DNA from: Adineta vaga | Taxonomy: Eukaryota > Rotifera | Direction: 5' to 3' | DNA length: 64,000 bases | Assembly: GCA_021613535.1 (NCBI GenBank) | Contig: CP075496.1 | Coordinates: forward strand, 7,502,001 to 7,566,000 | In this document: positions 48,943 through 60,366 of the stretch, piece after piece | How the letters are laid out: the number at the start of each line of letters is the position of its first letter | Numbering within the stretch: position 1 is the stretch's first letter | The notes under the pieces: model-generated | Told to the model about the DNA's origin: nothing | What the model saw: the letters and a program-made list of their open reading frames with translations, nothing else | The model's database searches: none | Program-made: the position numbers and the translations under genes

Positions 48943-50156
48943 ATGGCATCTGCATCTACAAATCTTTTTGAAATACAGTGAGTTAAAAAAAGTCGAAGAA
49001 TACAATAAGATGAATGTAAATTAATGACATTCAATTCTAGAGATGAAGAAGCGAATTCAGCATTTCTACTTGGTAAACGTGATGTTGTTTTGAATAATTA
49101 TCAATCTGCATGTGATCATTTATCAAAAACATGTGAACGAATGTAATTAATTAATATGTGTTAATCTCCTTTACGGAGACAAAATAAAGATTCTAATCAT
49201 CTTTTAGTGTTCAACTACGTGGTAATGATACAGTACCTGAACTTGCTGAGCCATATTTTTATTATGGTCAAGCTTTACTCTATCTTGGTCTTAATGAACA
49301 ACAAGTATTTGGAAGTGATATTGTAAAAGGTTCGTATAGAAAAGAAAGTTTCTTCTATTTAAATCATAAGATGATAGTATTTATTTCTCCTAGATGAAGA
49401 TAATGATGAAAATGAAGAAGATGAAGATGAAGACGAAGAAGAAAAAACTGCTGAAGCAGTAGAAAGAAAAGAAGAAGATAAAGGTGAAAAGTAGATGATG
49501 CAATTCCTGATGATGAACAAGTGAATGATCTTGAACGTGCTTTTGAAATACTTGAATGTGCACATATGATTTATACGAAAATGTTAGAAACTGAACCAAA
49601 TAATGCTCATATCATTACACGTATAGGAGATATACACGTTATGCTTGCTGATATTTGTAACGAAAATGGCGATCATGAAAATGCACTTTCAAATGTTCTC
49701 AAAGCGATTGACTTACAAGAGACAATCAATGAACAACAACGTTATCGTTTACTGGCTGAAAGTTATTATAAATTAGGTTTAATCTATGAATTAATTAATA
49801 AATTTTCTGAAGCTATTGATGCTTTTGATAAAGCAATTCATGCAATTCATCAAGCTATTGAGCAAGCCAATGGTACAGATAAAGAAAATGAACGTGAAGA
49901 ATTAAAATCTCTTATACCAGCAATTGAACTTAAACGTAATGATGCTCAAGCATCGATTGCTGATAAACATTTGATTGCTCAGGCAAGAAATATTATTTCT
50001 GGAAACAATAATAGTAGTAGTAGTCATACAACAGATAATAGTACGAAAGATGCACCGGTAAAAGATTTAACATTAACAATACGACATAAAAGACCAGCAA
50101 CTGAATCAGACAAAATTGATGAAGAAAATAAAAAAACAAAGAAAGACGAAAATTAG
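48943..50156 (+). CDS. NASP: NASP-like histone chaperone (SHNi-TPR), apparent frameshift
   Basis: Exons 48943-48977, 49041-49142, 49208-49329 and 49396-50156 encode a Sim3/Hif1/NASP family chaperone that binds histone H3-H4. The TPR layout is clear: NSAFLLGKRDVVLNNYQSAC, the PYFYYGQALLYLGL repeat, an acidic insertion (DEDNDENEEDEDEDEEE) inside the second TPR, LERAFEILECAHMIYTK, and the SHNi motif region LAESYYKLGLIYELINKFSE. The C-terminus has basic nuclear-signal patches (RHKRPATES, KKTKKDE). Between the acidic insertion and the next TPR the frame breaks: the upstream frame hits TAG at 49492-49494, and the downstream frame is open only from 49488. One extra A in the four-A run at 49487-49490 would restore it. 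Sequencing error, a natural mutation or ribosomal slippage are all possible. Confidence 0.87.
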
Positions 50157-50238
50157 ATTTTTTTTTCCAATTTTCTTTATGTACTGTTTATATTGTAAAG
50201 ATTATTATTCGAGAAACAAAGTTTCTTTTTTCTGTTCT

Positions 50239-50244
50239 AATAAA
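50239..50244 (+). terminator. Poly(A) signal of NASP
   Basis: AATAAA 83 nt after the NASP stop and ahead of the ASPSCR1 acceptor at 50370-50371. Confidence 0.5.
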
Positions 50245-50384
50245 AATACATTCATTTGTATCTTGTGTTTATTGAAGAATAAAAACATCGAATTTATTCG
50301 AAGAGATTTTAGGAAGATTTCTTTTCACTAATGATAATTGAGCAAAAACATCAGAATAAATATTCTTTCAGATTTGTAATATCC

Positions 50385-52601
50385 ATGGCGAAAAATACGA
50401 TAAATATTCTATGTCCAAGTGGACATCGACGAAAAGCACAGATGACTCCGAATAGCAATTTACTTCAAGTGAGATTCGAAAAAGATTTACATGAAATCAT
50501 TACTGAAATTGTTATTTCAGGTGCTTGAAGATATGTGTACTGAGGAGAATTTAGATTCTTCCGAATGGGCACTAACGTATGAGTTGTCAATGATTGAAAA
50601 TAAATAACAACGAATAATATTTGTAGATATCAACGTCAAAGATGTGATTTAACTATTCCATGGCGTTTACAGAATATTCCAAGCAATGCGACTTTAGAAA
50701 TGACTAAACTTGAAGATCGTCGCTTGACAGATGATATCAATGTTCAATTGCAACTACCTGATAATTCAAGATATTCTGGTTGGTTTGAACCTACTGTTAC
50801 TCTTCAAGAAATGCTTGATTGGTATCGTATTCAACCTGAAAGGTGAGTAGTGATCAAAGATGATTTTTCATCTATAATCCAATTTATAATCAAGTATGGT
50901 AGCTGCTATTGATATCTCTATGAGTGATCAACATAATTCATGTCCAGTTTGTACATATATGAGCGAAGAGGTATCTAATAGTGACTCTTTTTACGAACAT
51001 TCTCTTTGTTCTTAATATTTATATAGGTTATTGGAGAATATGCTTTATCAAGTACTACGTTACGTGATCTGGGATTGACTGGTGGAAAAGCTGTCATTCG
51101 GTAACTGATCGATATACGCAAGACATGTTTTGCTAATTGTATCTATTTCATTTTCTTACTACAGATATAATCTACGACCAGTAAGTGACAATGAATTGCA
51201 GAAAATCAATCGTCATATTGATGATAAAATTGTTCGTCGACGTCAACAACAATATGAACAAGAACAAAAAGCCAAACAAACACAAAAGCCACAAGAAACA
51301 ACTAAACCTACTGCTATTCGTTCGTCTCCTTCAACAACAGCAACAACAAAAACATCAGCAGCAGCAGTAGCAGCATCATCGTCATCAAAAACGTCCAATG
51401 TTACATCATCAGATAATCAAGAATATTCTATATTTCGTGATCCACCTGCTCGCACTTCACAATCAACCACTACAGCACAAGTACTTTTCTAATTTAATTA
51501 CAACAATTGTTACTTTTTTCTTTCTGTTATTAGTCAAATCAACGACAATCAAGAACATTAGCTGAAGAACTTGGCATTGACATATCACTCGATCCTGATT
51601 CTAATACTAACCGACAAAAATCCCAAACTGATCTTCGAGATTTTAAAGTAAACTATCAAACAGATTAAAAAAAATAATTTGATCTGTTTCGTTTTAGTTT
51701 CCTGTTGCAACAAAAGGAAAAAATTTAAATCAAAATGATGCTGACGATGAATATCGACATACACAAAATATTAAAGTAAATTCATTTTCATGTATTTCAA
51801 AAAATTAATGATGAAGTTTTATAGCCATGTGATCGACATCCAATAGCATATGACGTAACAAAAACTCGATCGACACATGAGAAAAAAGATTCTAAATCTA
51901 GCGAAGTGTCGGAGAACTTCTATGAATTAACTGCCCAAGATCTTCGAACAGTACTTCAAGGTTTACAGCAACAAGGGTAGATTATATATTTTCAAATTTA
52001 AAACTGAATCTTTTCTATTTTAATTAGTAATGATGATGCTCCATTGGAAACTCGCGCTATGCGTGATCGAGCACAATCAGCACGTCATGTCGTTTATGAA
52101 AAAATTGCTATTCGACTTGTTGTTAATACACGTTGTATTCTTCAAGGATTATTTCGTCCTGAAGAATCCATTTCTCGTCTAATTGATTTTGCTCGAATGT
52201 ATCTTATCTGTCCTCAGATTGGTCAACCAGATTTTTATTTCTATACAACACCGCCTCGTGTTGTATTATCCGATTTACGGAAACCATTTTCTGCTTATGA
52301 TTTAGCTCCTGCTGCTTTTGTTCACCTTGGTCATCGAACAATTTCACCACTTCAAATTCAATTAGCATCAAATATTTCCATACGATCAATTGATGAAGCA
52401 AATCAATTAGCTGCTCAATATGTTTTCAGTCGTACAAGACCAATGACTGAACGTGAACATAGTACTTTATATACCGAAAGGCCTAGTACGGCAACAACAA
52501 CTAATACAAACCGTCCAACACCAAGAAATCCAAATGCTAGTTCTATTGATGATAAACAACTACGTGAAAAATTACGTAAATTTATACCAGGAAAAAAGTA
52601 A
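50385..52601 (+). CDS. ASPSCR1: ASPSCR1/TUG-like UBX-domain protein
   Basis: About nine exons encode a protein of the TUG/ASPSCR1 (UBXN9) family. The N-terminal TUG ubiquitin-like domain is spread over the first exons: INILCPSGHRRKAQMTPNSN, VLEDMCTEENLDSSEWALTY, LTIPWRLQNIPSNATLEMTK. A second ubiquitin-like part ends ALSSTTLRDLGLTGGKAVIR. A Gln/Lys/Ser-rich linker follows (one (CAA/AGC)n-like stretch near 51330-51390), and the UBX domain is in the last exon (VNTRCILQGLFRPEESISRL, DFYFYTTPPRVVLSDL). TPPR sits where p97/VCP-binding FPR loops occur. In animals TUG holds GLUT4 vesicles and disassembles p97 hexamers. TTTCAG lies 13 nt before the ATG, as at other starts here. Confidence 0.92.
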
Positions 52602-53581
52602 ACATTCCACCGAGTTTTCTTTATTTTACTTTTAATCAAGTAATTTTTTTTTATTAAAATATAATTATGACACAGGTGGTTTTTTCCAGAATTGCCAACA
52701 TATAAAAAACAAATATCTGCACAATATGAAATTAAAGTTTATCTTTAATATAAATCAACACAGGAAGTGTATCTGATAAAAAATAATATGTGGTCTGTAG
52801 GAACAATCTAGAGAAATCTAGAATATTCCTTTTAAAACCTAGTTAATAATTGAATACTTTTTTTTGTACTTGAGTTGCTACTAACAAATAAAGAAATATG
52901 AGAATATCATCAAAGGATAAAAAGTTAATAATGATAAGAAAGATTATCAAAAAATACCTAACTAACACACACACATCAAAAGTGCCTGCCTATTTTTTAT
53001 TCGAAATTCATTTTTATTCCTCAACATTATGAAAAAATGAAGAATAAGAAATATATTGTTACATTATGATATGAACAATCTTATTTTGAAGATCTTAAGT
53101 ATTGTGAAAGGTTTAAGAGAGAAAAACTATTAAATTCATAAAATTTTCTGTGTAATTATCAAGGACATGTATGTGTCGTTAAAATCCTTGAAAATTGATA
53201 TATCTCATATACAGTTTGTTTTTCTTTCTCGAGATGTGAAAATATCCTTGATAGTATTTGCCATTTTCATCCCTAGGCAAAACTGTTTGTCTGGGGCGAT
53301 GTTTACTCATAGTGAAGGTTCAGAAAATGTCAATCGTTCTTTGAAGTATCTGCGATTTTTTTCTAATGCACACTTGATTACTAACGTAATATTATCATTT
53401 GCAGATCATATATCATTGATACGATATTTTTAAAGACAAAAATTGTTTTTAGTTCAAACAATGACAAAGTTTATTTCAAATTTACATTTAACAAACAGAG
53501 AACATGAAATAGAACTAAATAGGAAAAAATTGTTTGTAAAAAGAAGTCACAGTATCATACAAATTTCATTATCTGATGAAA
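52602..53581. other. Intergenic gap
   Basis: Nearly 1 kb without a supported gene. AT-rich; one plus-strand ORF (53167-53433) lacks domains and splice partners. Confidence 0.5.
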
Positions 53582-53845
53582 TCAATAGACAATATGTGAC
53601 TTTATAAATGGCCATCGTCCTATGCCATTCGGATGTCTTCCAGTACAAACATTCGATGGTCGACAACGGCAACTTGGACAACTTCTTTCTTCCACGATAA
53701 TTCCACAGGGACAATAGTTGTTGCATGGTGGGCATCGTCCAAAACCATTTCGTGCAATTGGAGATGCTTCAGTATTAGTTGGCATCAACCAAAGACACAG
53801 ACAAGCCATTGAAATAATAAGTGATAATAATTTGTAAGAACGCAT
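53582..53845 (-). CDS. Secreted Cys-rich peptide, antistasin-like
   Basis: A single exon encodes 87 residues. The first 28 form a signal peptide (MRSYKLLSLIISMACLCLWL...EAS). The mature part has eight Cys in the order CPPC, NNYC, PCG, RSC, PSCRC and NVC. The spacing C-x2-C-x3-C-x-C-G followed by a late C-x2-C-x-C resembles the antistasin-type protease-inhibitor domain found in leeches and other invertebrates. The Arg within CRC could be a reactive-site residue. Function as a serine protease inhibitor is a family-based suggestion. TA-rich sequence with a TATATATATAG stretch is present about 75 nt upstream (53917-53929). Confidence 0.8.
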   Translation of the reverse strand: MRSYKLLSLIISMACLCLWLMPTNTEASPIARNGFGRCPPCNNYCPCGIIVEERSCPSCRCRPSNVCTGRHPNGIGRWPFIKSHIVY

Positions 53846-54941
53846 TTTGTACTCACACTAGTAATGTATTAGATTGTTTGTAATGTATTTGTTCTCTCTA
53901 CTGGTAACTGGCAGATATATATATAGATAGATAGACGTGGAAAGTATTCTTAACCCGGAATATCTATAACTGGCTTTCTCTTTCTCTATCATAGATTTGT
54001 ACACGAAGTACATTTCCATTTTTCTTTAGTCACCAATCAAATGATATGATATGATATAATCTAATATGATAAGCTTTGCTTACTATAGAATAAACGAAGC
54101 TTATCTATTTCTTCCTATACTTCTAATATAGCCATCCGAGGACATTGAGAAGATGGCAGTGAGGAACAGAACTTAGAGTACATATTCTAGAATTCTAAAA
54201 ATACGAAAATATGCAACAACAAAAAATAAGCGAACTTTAATATTTATCCACAGTTATCTGCTCAATAGAGTTCATATAAAGTTTACGAATGATAGTATTC
54301 CATTGGTTCATTCGTTCGTTCAATTCAAATGCTTGTTCGATTTTTTTGCTTAACAACCAATCACGTAAGCCGATCGTAACTGAAATATTTCGTTCGTTTA
54401 CAACTAAGTAGTACGAAACTTGTCTACGTTTTTGATTGATTTCTACTAATAGAGTCTCCAAAGGTGAACGTATTCTGATTGAATCCTTTCTTTCTATTTA
54501 GACGTACGTGTAGGGTGCATCTTTTACTTTTCTTGTTCAAAAATAACTTATTAATAACTCTTATTCAAGATATCGATATTTCCTAATCTGACAACTTGTG
54601 ACCTTGGATGACGTTCTTATTTACGAAGAAAAAGAAACGACGTCAATAACGTGAATCAGATTGAAAATTATCTACGTATAGGCGTTGATTAATTGAATTA
54701 GAGTACTTTTCATCGCTAGTGCACCCAATAAACTTATCAATCAATTAAAATAATCGATTATGTATCCTATTGCTATTTTATTTACAACTTTATTCATTGA
54801 AACTTTCAGTTTTAACGATGAATGTCTTCTATTCTCTATTTTGTAGATATATCCATCTCTCTAACGTCTATTCGAGCATGTGTAAGTACTTGCTCAATGC
54901 ACAGACTGATCATTTTTGTGCTTTTTTCGATCTATTTAGAA
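53846..54941. other. Intergenic gap
   Basis: Contains a GATA-like repeat (about 53920-53935), the exon-like segment at 54237-54503, and the 5' flank of the polymerase gene. No other gene is supported. Confidence 0.45.
54237..54503 (-). other. Exon-like open segment
   Basis: On the minus strand an acceptor-like AAATAG is followed by an open frame of about 88 codons to TAA at 54237. It begins RKDSIRIRSPLETLLVEINQ, and the amino-acid composition is protein-like (IGLRDWLLSKKIEQAFELNE). It has no in-frame ATG at its start. It may be the last exon of a gene whose earlier exons I could not find, or a remnant. Confidence 0.35.
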
Positions 54942-57020
54942 ATGATCAATGCTGAAGTTCGAGTATATTTATTGCCAAATGCAATTGGTAAAGGACGTTT
55001 ATCTATATTTCGTGATGCATGTTCAAAATTTTCTCTTCAATATTTAACTTCATTTCATATTGATAATGTTGATTGTGTTATTGCTGAAGATACACTTGAT
55101 ACTCAGATTATTATTGAAAAAATTCTCCATCTTAATTCATCCAATTCACATATTCCACCGATCGTTAGTACACGATGGCTTAGTGAATCTTTACGTGCTC
55201 AAAAATTATTATCACGCGAACCATATATCCGATCTATAATATTAGAAAATCCTATGATACCAAGTGCAGATCATATTTTTATCGATGAAAAATTATCTCG
55301 AACAAGACATAGTAATGAACAGTCGATTATTCCTCGAATACGATCCAATTCAGATAGTGATTATGATGAAGATGAAGATTTGAATAAAACTGATGAAGAA
55401 TTAATTGTTAGTAATGTTTTATTTATTCTGAATTATTATATATTCAACTTTGATTTAGACATTGGCTTCCAAAGAAATTACATTTGCAGTAAGTTATATT
55501 TCAGTTTTGTCATAGAAGTATCATTTTATATGAATATTTAGAAAAGTAATTGGATGTGTTGTGAATCATCTGCATTACCTGTTGATTCTGTAATCAATCC
55601 AAATCAAGCTGTTATTGATAAACTTCAAGTAGAAATAATTTACTCATGAAAAAGATATGGAAATTTCCTGTATTCATTGTAGGAGATGGCGAATCTGTAT
55701 CGAAATTCGAATGATAAATGGCGTGCATTCGGTTATCAAAAAGCAATAAGTACATTGAAGAAATGTCATAAGCCTGTTACAACTTATGAAGTATATTTTT
55801 CAGTTGTCGAGTTTCAATAACTATAAGATTTGTTTGTCTAGGAAATCCGACAATTGCCTGGTATTGGTTCACGTTTAGCTGAGAAAATTGTTGAAATTAT
55901 GGAAACAGGTAGCATGACAAAACTGGAAGAATATCAAACTGATGCTGATATTGCTGTTATGGATTTATTTGGTCAAATATGGGGCATTGGACCTGCTCAA
56001 GCAAAACGATGGGTGGATCTAGTATGTCTATTCACTTTGAAAATGATTGTATAACTATCTTTCCCTCCCAATATTCAATTTAGGGATATCGAACATTAGA
56101 TGATCTTCGTACGAAAGCAAAATTGACGCATAATCAAATGATTGGATTGAAATACTGTTCTGACTTCCTTGAACGCATTCCAAGAGAAGAAGTGACACAA
56201 ATTGAAAATGTTGTATGTACGGAAAGAAAGAAACGAAAATAAATTTCTATTCAATTGCATCATTAGGTTCGAGAAGCGCCGAATCTATTCGACCTGGTCT
56301 ACTTATAATAACGTGTGGATCATATCGACGTGGTAAAGCAACATGTGGCGATTGTGATATATTAATAACACATCGAGATGGTGTTTCACATGAACATCTA
56401 CTTTATCCCTTAGTTGATAAGTTAAAAGCTACTGGTAAAAATTTCATTCTTAAAACAAACATTTCATTTGTAAATTATTTTTCGATAGGTTTTCTTATTG
56501 ATGATCTTGTGTATACAGATAAGCATGATGATGAACCTGGGTAAGAGTAATAATATTTCATAAATCGTTTGATATCGAATTTGTTACTTTTTTTCAAGGG
56601 CACATTTTCGATATTTTGGTGTATGTCGGTTACCTGGGGATAATCGTCTGGTAAGAATTATTTGTAAAATATGTGATTTGGACAATTTCATAAGAACTTT
56701 TAGCCGCGTCGAATTGATATTATTATTGTTCCATACACTGAACATGCTTGTGCACTTCTTTATTTTACTGGTTCGATGTTATTCAATCGTTCAATGCGTC
56801 AATTAGCCGATGAAAATAATATGTATCTATCTCAGCATCGTTTACATGTGGGAGTTATTCGAATGGTAAAGATTAAGATTTATATCGTCATCAATTTGTC
56901 TTTTTGTTCTAGGGGAAAAATAAAGTAAATGAAGGTCGCTTAGTACCAACACCAACTGAAGAATCGATTTTTCAATATTTGAAACTACCTTATCGACCAC
57001 CATCGGAACGCGATCATTGA
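54942..57020 (+). CDS. POLL: DNA polymerase lambda-like (family X)
   Basis: About eleven exons encode a family X DNA polymerase. The N-terminus is a BRCT domain ([20 protein letters not shown] to [15 protein letters not shown]), which separates lambda from beta. A Ser/Asp/Glu-rich linker follows, then the 8 kDa lyase region ([20 protein letters not shown], helix-hairpin-helix [12 protein letters not shown]) and the thumb/palm. The palm has [18 protein letters not shown] with the two metal Asp, and [10 protein letters not shown] with the third Asp. The [13 protein letters not shown] motif is intact, as is the last exon [11 protein letters not shown]. Lambda fills gaps in base-excision repair and nonhomologous end joining, which fits desiccation-tolerant animals. 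The ATG at 54942 follows TTTAG by two bases; an upstream TTG ORF was not used. AATAAA is at 57057. Confidence 0.95.
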
Positions 57021-57056
57021 TTTGTATAATCTTTTCTTTTTCAAGTATATTTTATG

Positions 57057-57062
57057 AATAAA
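57057..57062 (+). terminator. Poly(A) signal of POLL
   Basis: AATAAA 37 nt after the stop at 57020. Confidence 0.6.
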
Positions 57063-57277
57063 TCAGATAGGAAATTTCAGGCTGAAGATTAGCTATGTTA
57101 AGAAATTAGAATATGAATAAAACTTAATTATTAACTGTTTCTTTCCTTCTCGGTTATATCTTCCTGTGGTGAAAATAGTTGTGCGATGAAATTATCGATG
57201 TTAGAATCAATGTTTTATTGAAGAAAAAACGAGATGAATCCAAACAAATAGTCTATCGTTATTGTACGCATATTTGA

Positions 57278-59080
57278 TCATGAATATACCGGCTTGAGTA
57301 TATCGGGTAGACCACCGATTGAATCAAGCGGTAATGTACTTGCTACAGGTGAATCAAGAATTGTTAATTCTGTTGATGTAAACCATTTTGGTAAAATGAT
57401 AACTCGAAATGGAATCAATAGTAATACTATTACAGGAAATCCAATTGCAGCAATTGTTTGTGAGATTGCAAAAAGAAGAGCGAAAGCAATGAGCATTGTT
57501 ATTGTATAAAGACCAATTTTCTTACGAGAAAGTCGAATTAATCGATCATCCATTTTAATATGATTAGGATCACGTATAAGATGTAATAATTGATGTGTAA
57601 TTGAACTCACTTCCACGGAACCCCAACCAATTCCAATAAAAACACCAGCTAAAACAGCACGTGATATCATAGAATAACAAGTAAGAAATGGGCCGATCAT
57701 GGTGAGAAGACAGAGAAGACTTTGAAGTGTATTTGTTATACGTTGTTCTTTAATTTTAACTAAAATATATTGCTGGACAGGTCGACGAGATTTATGAGTA
57801 GTCACAACAGCAGTTGGTACTTGATTTTCAACAGATTTATCTACTTTCCACCGACCTAGTGCATCGGTATGCATAGCACATTGTGGTACAAGTGCATTTG
57901 GATATGGTAGACCAAGAAAACCTGCAATGATTGTCGTGCATCCTAAGAGAAAAAAATCCCAATGGAATCCAGCTGGTTTTCTTAATGGATAATGTTTTGC
58001 TTGTGCTGTTAAACTAGAAACATTATGATCGAAATAAAATAAAGCTGTTAGAAGTATTGCAAATGGTAAAGCAATAAAAATATTTTTCACATCTACATCG
58101 GCTGGATTTACAAACCACGAACGATCTCTTATTGTTGGTTGATAAGCCGGTGTAACTGATAATCGTTCAATATTTGTCGAACGTAAATGACCTGGAATAA
58201 AAGCAAAACCAGTCCAGAAAATAACACAAAGTATCATGGCATAATCAACCAAAAAATCACGAATTATTCGATTAAAATATCCTGATTGACCGATATGGGT
58301 TAGTATCCAATAGGAAAAAAAGAAACCAAAAGCAATTAAAATCGACATAAATCCTTTTGTAGATGATTCATCAAAATCACCAATTATAAATTCAATGCCT
58401 TTCTGTATGTAAACAATGCCAACATAAAAGCCGAATATTTCTGCTGTAAAATTTGTCATATAACGAACATAGGTTACTAAATTAAATATAGCTATTAACC
58501 AATGAAGAATAGCTGCCCATATCGCCACCCAACACATAAAAGGTAAATAAGGTACCTGAGAATATCGACTGATTATATCATAAGTTGTATAATTAAATAA
58601 ACTTATTAAACCAGTAAAACCAACGATCGATATAGGTTGTACAGCAAATAGACCAAAAACAATACCTAAAATAAATCAGATTTCATTCTAATTACGATGA
58701 AAATCGAATTAACCTCCAAGAGCTGATGATAATAACGCTTCATTTACACCATAATAATGATCACTACGTAGATATAAATCAAGAGCATAGGCTAATGCTG
58801 GTATGGTATTGAGAAAAAAGATGCGAATAGTTGCCGCAAATATTCGATATGACAAAGCTAATTTCCAATCTGATAAATAATAAGGTAAACGTATTTTAAC
58901 ATCACGAATCATTCCAGCAAATGGATAACAAATTGAGGTATAATGTGATGAATAACCAGATTTTGGATCAAGTTGATTTTCATCTTCAATTCTTTGATTA
59001 TCGATTGTAACATCGTATATATCATCGATTGATGTTATAACAGACACATGTGTATTTTTATCACTTCGATCATCCATCAT
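57278..59080 (-). CDS. SLC4/BOR-type anion transporter
   Basis: Two exons (58714-59080, 57278-58665) encode 584 residues. The N-terminal cytoplasmic part is short (about 65 residues), followed by the transporter core beginning YPFAGMIRDVKIRLPYYLSD. About ten to twelve hydrophobic segments follow. Family landmarks are LALSYRIFAATIRIFFLNTI, the LGGIVFGLFAVQPISIVGFT segment typical of HCO3-/borate transporters, LLGCTTIIAGFLGLPYPNAL, and a TM ending VPTAVVTTH. The compact size and lack of a long N-terminal domain place it closer to BOR1/SLC4A11-like members than to band 3. Transport of borate, bicarbonate or hydroxide is possible; the substrate cannot be read off. TTATAG lies before the ATG (59090). 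Confidence 0.87.
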
Positions 59081-60366
59081 TAATTAATTCTATAAATATA
59101 AATTTAGTTTTGATCTACTGAGAATGAAACGAGTAACGAAATTTTATGTCTGACGTTTATAAATGTACTCAACAGACAAAAATATAAGTTTGTAATGTAA
59201 CTCATTGACTTTATATCGATCTTACCAACATTTCATATCGTTTTGTCAACGTTTATTTCTTCACACACTTGACGTGTATTCAATTTTTTCAATACCCTCA
59301 GGATTCACGTCTTATTCAACAACTGTCTATAATTTATTCATTATAACTATATATGATCATACTAAAGATAAGTTTATATATGCAAAAATTCATCAAAATG
59401 TACGTTCATAACACACCATTGTTCTATTATATTTCAAGTTATTTACTTGCCTTGATATATTTATACTGAAACATTCATTGAATAAGTGTATTAAATATAT
59501 AAAACAAACATACGAACTAAAAAAAATTGATTCTAGATAAATAGGCACGAAATCGTAAATGCCATTTCAAGACATTTGCCATTTACATCAAATGAAAAAT
59601 GCATGCATTCTAAATTTTATCAATATGCCTATTTTAATCTAATGTTAGCTGTTTGCATTCGTGAATCGATCAGTCCAAAGTCCAATAACCTTCAAAAATC
59701 CGTTTTTATTTTTCAATTTTAAAAATACGTTTTCATTTCAATGAAGAAAAACATTCATGTGTTTATTTAATTAGAAAGCCCTAGATTTCCTATCAAATAT
59801 CAATCTTAATATTTCATTCTCTATGCATATATTTTCATTTCAATGTCTCTGAAGATTTAATCAATTAGTCCTTTAAACAAGGTCATGTACTTGTTTCAGA
59901 AGCAAAAAAATATACAAAGATTTTTCAAGATAATATTCAAGGTTAGACTCGATTAAATTTCATTTTCTAATCATCGTCATGATTTAATTTGACAAAAACA
60001 ACTTTTTTCATCGTTAATGATCAGTAATCAATAAAAAGGTGTTTGTACTTGCAGAATAGTTTATCACCATATCGTACGATAAACAACAAATAAGAATGAA
60101 GAACACAGGTAGTCAAATTCACTGAAGCATAAACAAACATTTAATTTCGTACATAGAAAACCGCATATTTCGTGAGTGTACATATTTTCATTAGGAGTAG
60201 AAAAATTGTTTTTTTTTGTACATATAAGTATACACAATTGTTTTTATTATTATTATAAAGAACAAATATTTGATTTATTTTTTTTTCTAAAAAAGAATTA
60301 TTATTTTATCTTCAGTCATTAAGTATAAGACAATAATAACAACACGAAAAAGAAAAAGGAGATCTT
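59081..60366. other. Intergenic gap
   Basis: About 1.3 kb of AT-rich sequence without a supported gene, ending in a poly-T-rich 3' UTR of the OSGIN gene (about 60210-60300). Confidence 0.5.

Noticed and set aside
49359-49599. Two Ser/Phe-rich minus-strand ORFs
   Set aside because: Antisense of the acidic insertion in NASP.
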